Part shown: piece after piece, positions 12,237 to 14,243 of the stretch | Numbering within the stretch: position 1 is the first letter of the stretch | How the letters are laid out: each line of letters opens with the position of its first letter | Source: Chloroflexota bacterium | GTDB taxonomy: Bacteria; Chloroflexota; Anaerolineae; SpSt-600 | NCBI GenBank assembly: GCA_011041825.1 | Contig: DRAO01000078.1 | Span: 1-14,243 of the forward strand | Length of the DNA stretch: 14,243 nt | Reading direction: 5' to 3' | The notes under the pieces: generated by a model | The model's database searches: none | What the model was told of the DNA's origin: nothing | Seen by the model: only the letters and a program-made list of their open reading frames with translations | Translations under genes and position numbers: made by a program

Positions 12237-13544
12237 ATGGACGACGGTATGTTGCCTTGCCGGGTGCAGTGCATAAACTGTGGGGCCGCTTACCCACCTT
12301 CCGAAATCCGCTACACCTGCGAGTGTGGCGGCCTCTTGGAGGTAGAACATGACTTGGGGAAATTGCGCTCTCAGGTCTCAAGGGAGCTCTTTGACTCACG
12401 CAATTCTTCATTCGCTATTCGCCATTCGCAAATCGCAAACTGTTCTGGGGTTTGGAGATACCGGGAACTGGTGCTCCCGGTCCCCGAAGAGAGCATCATA
12501 TCCCGGCCCGAGGGGAACACTGCCCTTTACCATAACCCCCACCTGGCCCAGTGGGTGGGCGTAGAGGAATTTTACCTCAAGCACGAAGGCGAAAACCCAA
12601 CTGGCTCCTTCAAAGACCGGGGGATGACGGTGGGGGTGACCTACGCCAAACTGCTGGGGATGAAGGCGGTGGCCTGCGCTTCGACAGGGAACACCTCGGC
12701 TTCGATGGCCGCCTACGCCGCCCTGGCAGGGCTCAAAGCTGTGGTCTTCATACCCGAAGGGATGATCGCCTTCGGCAAGCTGGCCCAGGCCCTGGCTTAC
12801 GGGGCGATTACCCTCCAGGTCAAAGGCAACTTCGATACGGCAATGGCGCTTGTGAGGGAAGCTTCGCCTGCCCTGGGGATGTACCTGCTCAACTCACTTA
12901 ATCCCTTCCGCCTGGAGGGGCAGAAGACCATTGTGTTCGAGCTCATCCATCAACTCGGCTGGGAGCCGCCCGATTGGATAGCGCTTCCGGCGGGGAACCT
13001 GGGCAACACCGCCGCCTTCGGCAAGGCGCTGCGGGAGATGAAAGAGGTGGGGCTCATCGAGAAAGTGCCCCGGCTCCTGGCCGTCCAGGCCGAGGGAGCA
13101 GCGCCCTTCTACCGGGGCTTCGTAAACGGTTTCAGAAAGCGAGAACAGGCGACCCCCAATACCGTTGCTACAGCCATCAAGATTGGCAACCCGGTGAGCT
13201 ACGAGCGAGCCATCCGTGCCATCCGATACACCGACGGGGTGGTGTTTGCGGTGAGCGACCAGGAGATTATGGATGCCAAGGCTCAGATTGACCGGGCAGG
13301 CATCGGGTGTGAGCCGGCCTCGGCGGCCAGCGTGGCCGGGGTGCGCAAAGCGGTGCGGGAGGGGATTATCAGGCCCGGCGAGCGGGTGGTGGCCGTGCTC
13401 ACGGGACACCTTCTCAAGGACCCCGGAGCCACCGTGGACTACCACCTGGGCCGTCTGAACGGCATCAAGCCGACATATGCTAATAGGCCCGTAACTATTG
13501 AGGCAGGCTTGAGGGAAGTAGAGAGAGTTATAAACTCAGCCTAG
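12237..13544 (+). CDS. thrC: Threonine synthase with an in-frame heptamer insertion
   Basis: A 435-residue PLP enzyme converting O-phosphohomoserine to threonine in the cytoplasm. The N-terminal zinc ribbon has C12/C15 and C28/C30 (CINC, CEC). GVWRYRELVLPVPEE starts the catalytic part. K126 in GSFKDRG is the expected PLP-binding lysine, STGNTSASMAAYAA near 149-162 is the substrate/phosphate loop, and PAGNLGNTAAFGKA near 251-264 binds the PLP phosphate. The start is the ATG at 12237 with AAGGAG 8-9 nt upstream; the frame extends further up through repeat sequence but has no start signal there. Residues 56-68 (NSSFAIRHSQIAN) are encoded by a heptamer array. They lie between the zinc ribbon and the catalytic core, a linker region where extra residues may be tolerated. 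Expression is controlled by the T-box upstream. Confidence 0.93.
   Translation: MDDGMLPCRVQCINCGAAYPPSEIRYTCECGGLLEVEHDLGKLRSQVSRELFDSRNSSFAIRHSQIANCSGVWRYRELVLPVPEESIISRPEGNTALYHNPHLAQWVGVEEFYLKHEGENPTGSFKDRGMTVGVTYAKLLGMKAVACASTGNTSASMAAYAALAGLKAVVFIPEGMIAFGKLAQALAYGAITLQVKGNFDTAMALVREASPALGMYLLNSLNPFRLEGQKTIVFELIHQLGWEPPDWIALPAGNLGNTAAFGKALREMKEVGLIEKVPRLLAVQAEGAAPFYRGFVNGFRKREQATPNTVATAIKIGNPVSYERAIRAIRYTDGVVFAVSDQEIMDAKAQIDRAGIGCEPASAASVAGVRKAVREGIIRPGERVVAVLTGHLLKDPGATVDYHLGRLNGIKPTYANRPVTIEAGLREVERVINSA
12400..12441 (+). repeat. Heptamer array inside thrC coding sequence
   Basis: Six 7-bp units: GCAATTC, TTCATTC, GCTATTC, GCCATTC, GCAAATC, GCAAACT. The total of 42 bp equals 14 codons and keeps the frame. 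This orientation has no stop in the frame used. It is the reverse-complement type of the array at 12192-12219. Confidence 0.85.
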
Positions 13545-13774
13545 GAACGCCGCATCCGTCCCTTTTTAGGAGCATAAAAGTCTTTTGGGTCAATCCCTAA
13601 CTGCCGTAGGATTGCCCGGATAGTTCCAAGGGGTATATCTCGCCCGCCGTGTCTTGGGATCACAGTAAATTTCTTGTTAGCCGGGTTCCACCATATCTCA
13701 TGTGAACCTGCAGCTTGGCGGACGAATTCACAACCGAGTTCTTCCAAACGTTTAGTCAACTCTCTATACTTCAT
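13541..13774 (-). CDS. hicA: HicA-like mRNA interferase toxin
   Basis: A 77-residue basic protein of the HicA/YcfA family, a double-stranded-RNA-binding-like fold that cleaves mRNA. The hallmark is GSHEIWW with H25 as the probable catalytic histidine. It is followed by KKFTVIPRHGGRDIPLGTIRAILRQLGI in two conserved pieces, the PxHxxxxIPxGTxxxILxxLGI pattern. Its start is 3 nt after the antitoxin stop with almost no ribosome binding site of its own, so translation is probably coupled. The stop codon shares the palindrome CTAG (13541-13544) with the convergent thrC stop. It could be inactive as a toxin; the key residues are present. Confidence 0.87.
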   Translation of the reverse strand: MKYRELTKRLEELGCEFVRQAAGSHEIWWNPANKKFTVIPRHGGRDIPLGTIRAILRQLGIDPKDFYAPKKGRMRRS

Positions 13775-13777
13775 CGG

Positions 13778-14044
13778 TTAAGCCGGGACAATTACTTCTA
13801 CCTTAAGAGGTAATTCCAATTCTTCAGCGGTCAGAGAGGGCTTAACACCTCTTTCCCGCATTGCTTCGATTAAGTCTTTAGCAACTTTGGGGGCAAGAGC
13901 CAGCACTTCTTCAACGGTGCCTGCGAGGACAAGAAGACCTTCAAGGACAGGACTTGTAGCCATAAATGACCCATCTTCGACCTGTTCTATCACCAGAGGG
14001 ATGCGGTAACCTTCAACTGAGACCACAGTTTGATGCTCTTTCAT
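13778..14044 (-). CDS. hicB: HicB-like antitoxin
   Basis: An 88-residue protein with the HicB partial RNase H-like fold: GYRIPLVIEQVEDGSFMATSP in two parts, then LEGLLVLAGTVEEVLALAPK and an amphipathic helix AKDLIEAMRERG. It should bind and neutralise the HicA-like protein. No C-terminal HTH or ribbon-helix-helix is evident at this length, so autorepression by direct DNA binding is not assured. The frame continues to an ATG at 14077, but that codon lies within the -10 box of the promoter and cannot be transcribed from it. The ATG at 14044, with GGAGGGTG 4 nt upstream, is the start. The order is antitoxin first. Confidence 0.85.
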   Translation of the reverse strand: MKEHQTVVSVEGYRIPLVIEQVEDGSFMATSPVLEGLLVLAGTVEEVLALAPKVAKDLIEAMRERGVKPSLTAEELELPLKVEVIVPA

Positions 14045-14075
14045 AAAACACCCTCCAAATATCCTATGCGTGTAC

Positions 14076-14104
14076 ATTATACCCTACCGAGATGGGTAAG
14101 TCAA
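14076..14104 (-). promoter_or_regulatory. Promoter of the hicBA pair
   Basis: On the minus strand TTGACT (14104-14099), a 17-bp spacer and a consensus TATAAT (14081-14076). The start is predicted near 14069, about 25 nt before the hicB ATG. The promoter occupies the space immediately upstream of the aspartate kinase ribosome binding site and fires away from it. Confidence 0.82.
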
Positions 14105-14123
14105 TCTGTTCGGAGGGAGAGCG

Positions 14124-14243
14124 ATGCTGGTGATGAAATTCGGTGGCACGTCCGTAGGCGATGGGGAACGCATCCTCAATGTGGCTAGGATAATAGCGAG
14201 TGTGCGGAGGGGAGAGATTGCCCTCTCTCCCACCCCCGTAACC
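14124..14243 (+). CDS. lysC: Aspartate kinase, N-terminus only (cut by window edge)
   Basis: Forty codons from the ATG at 14124, preceded by GGAGGGAG. The sequence MLVMKFGGTSVGDGERILNV carries the KFGGTSVG nucleotide-binding motif of aspartate kinases, which phosphorylate aspartate at the head of the Lys/Met/Thr pathway. Relatives usually run quickly from the first helix to a VVVSAM strand. Here the visible part ends RRGEIALSPTPVT, which may be a low-complexity insertion in that loop, but the edge prevents a check. Linkage to T-box-controlled thrC, 580 bp upstream in the same direction, suggests a threonine pathway cluster interrupted by the toxin-antitoxin pair. Fusion to homoserine dehydrogenase cannot be excluded. 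Confidence 0.88.
   Translation, partial: MLVMKFGGTSVGDGERILNVARIIASVRRGEIALSPTPVT

Noticed and set aside
11734..12411. Long open frames on both strands across the thrC leader (for example plus 11801-12352 and minus 11734-12411)
   Set aside because: Their peptides come from heptamer arrays and T-box RNA sequence; the region folds as a canonical T-box and no start signals fit.

Overview
The window looks like a chromosomal segment of a free-living bacterium, most likely a member of the Chloroflexota (Anaerolineae-like). This is an inference from three things: lipoproteins with Thr/Pro-rich linkers, a DUF4012 protein beside a DUF2723 membrane protein, and interspersed 7-bp repeat arrays. No 16S rRNA or other taxonomic marker is present.

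Layout. (1) Positions 1-6026, minus strand: a compact run reading leftward. A Fur-family regulator is followed by a complete TroA/ZnuABC-type metal importer (lipoprotein, ATPase, permease, joined by 3-nt gaps or ATGA overlaps). Then come a DUF2723 multi-spanning membrane protein and a DUF4012 protein that runs off the left edge. (2) 6027-6476: a divergent control region. It holds a 17-bp Fur-type operator, a 115-bp MITE with a perfect 8-bp target duplication inserted in the regulator's 5' leader, a solitary MITE end, and a strong sigma70-type promoter facing right. (3) 6477-10936, plus strand: a carbohydrate ABC importer (binding lipoprotein, two permeases, MalK-type ATPase) with an intercistronic hairpin after the binding protein. 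(4) 10937-11762: hairpins, MITE debris and an acyl-CoA synthetase pseudogene that lacks its N-terminus and about 100 internal residues. (5) 11759-13544: a promoter, a canonical threonine T-box leader (specifier ACC, T-box bulge, terminator) and threonine synthase. (6) 13541-14044, minus strand: a HicB/HicA-type toxin-antitoxin pair wedged between thrC and the start of aspartate kinase (14124 onward, cut by the right edge).

How it fits together. The Fur-family protein probably senses Zn or Mn and represses itself and the metal importer through the operator that fills its promoter spacer. The T-box would sense uncharged tRNA-Thr and release thrC transcription, possibly into lysC, coupling both ends of the aspartate-to-threonine pathway.

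The most unusual feature is a set of heptanucleotide arrays (units related to TTGC[C/G]AN) placed three times along the thrC transcript. One pair of opposed arrays builds a roughly 120-nt T-box Stem III. One array lies between the terminator and the ribosome binding site. One is inside the thrC coding region, exactly 42 bp (14 codons), so the frame is kept.
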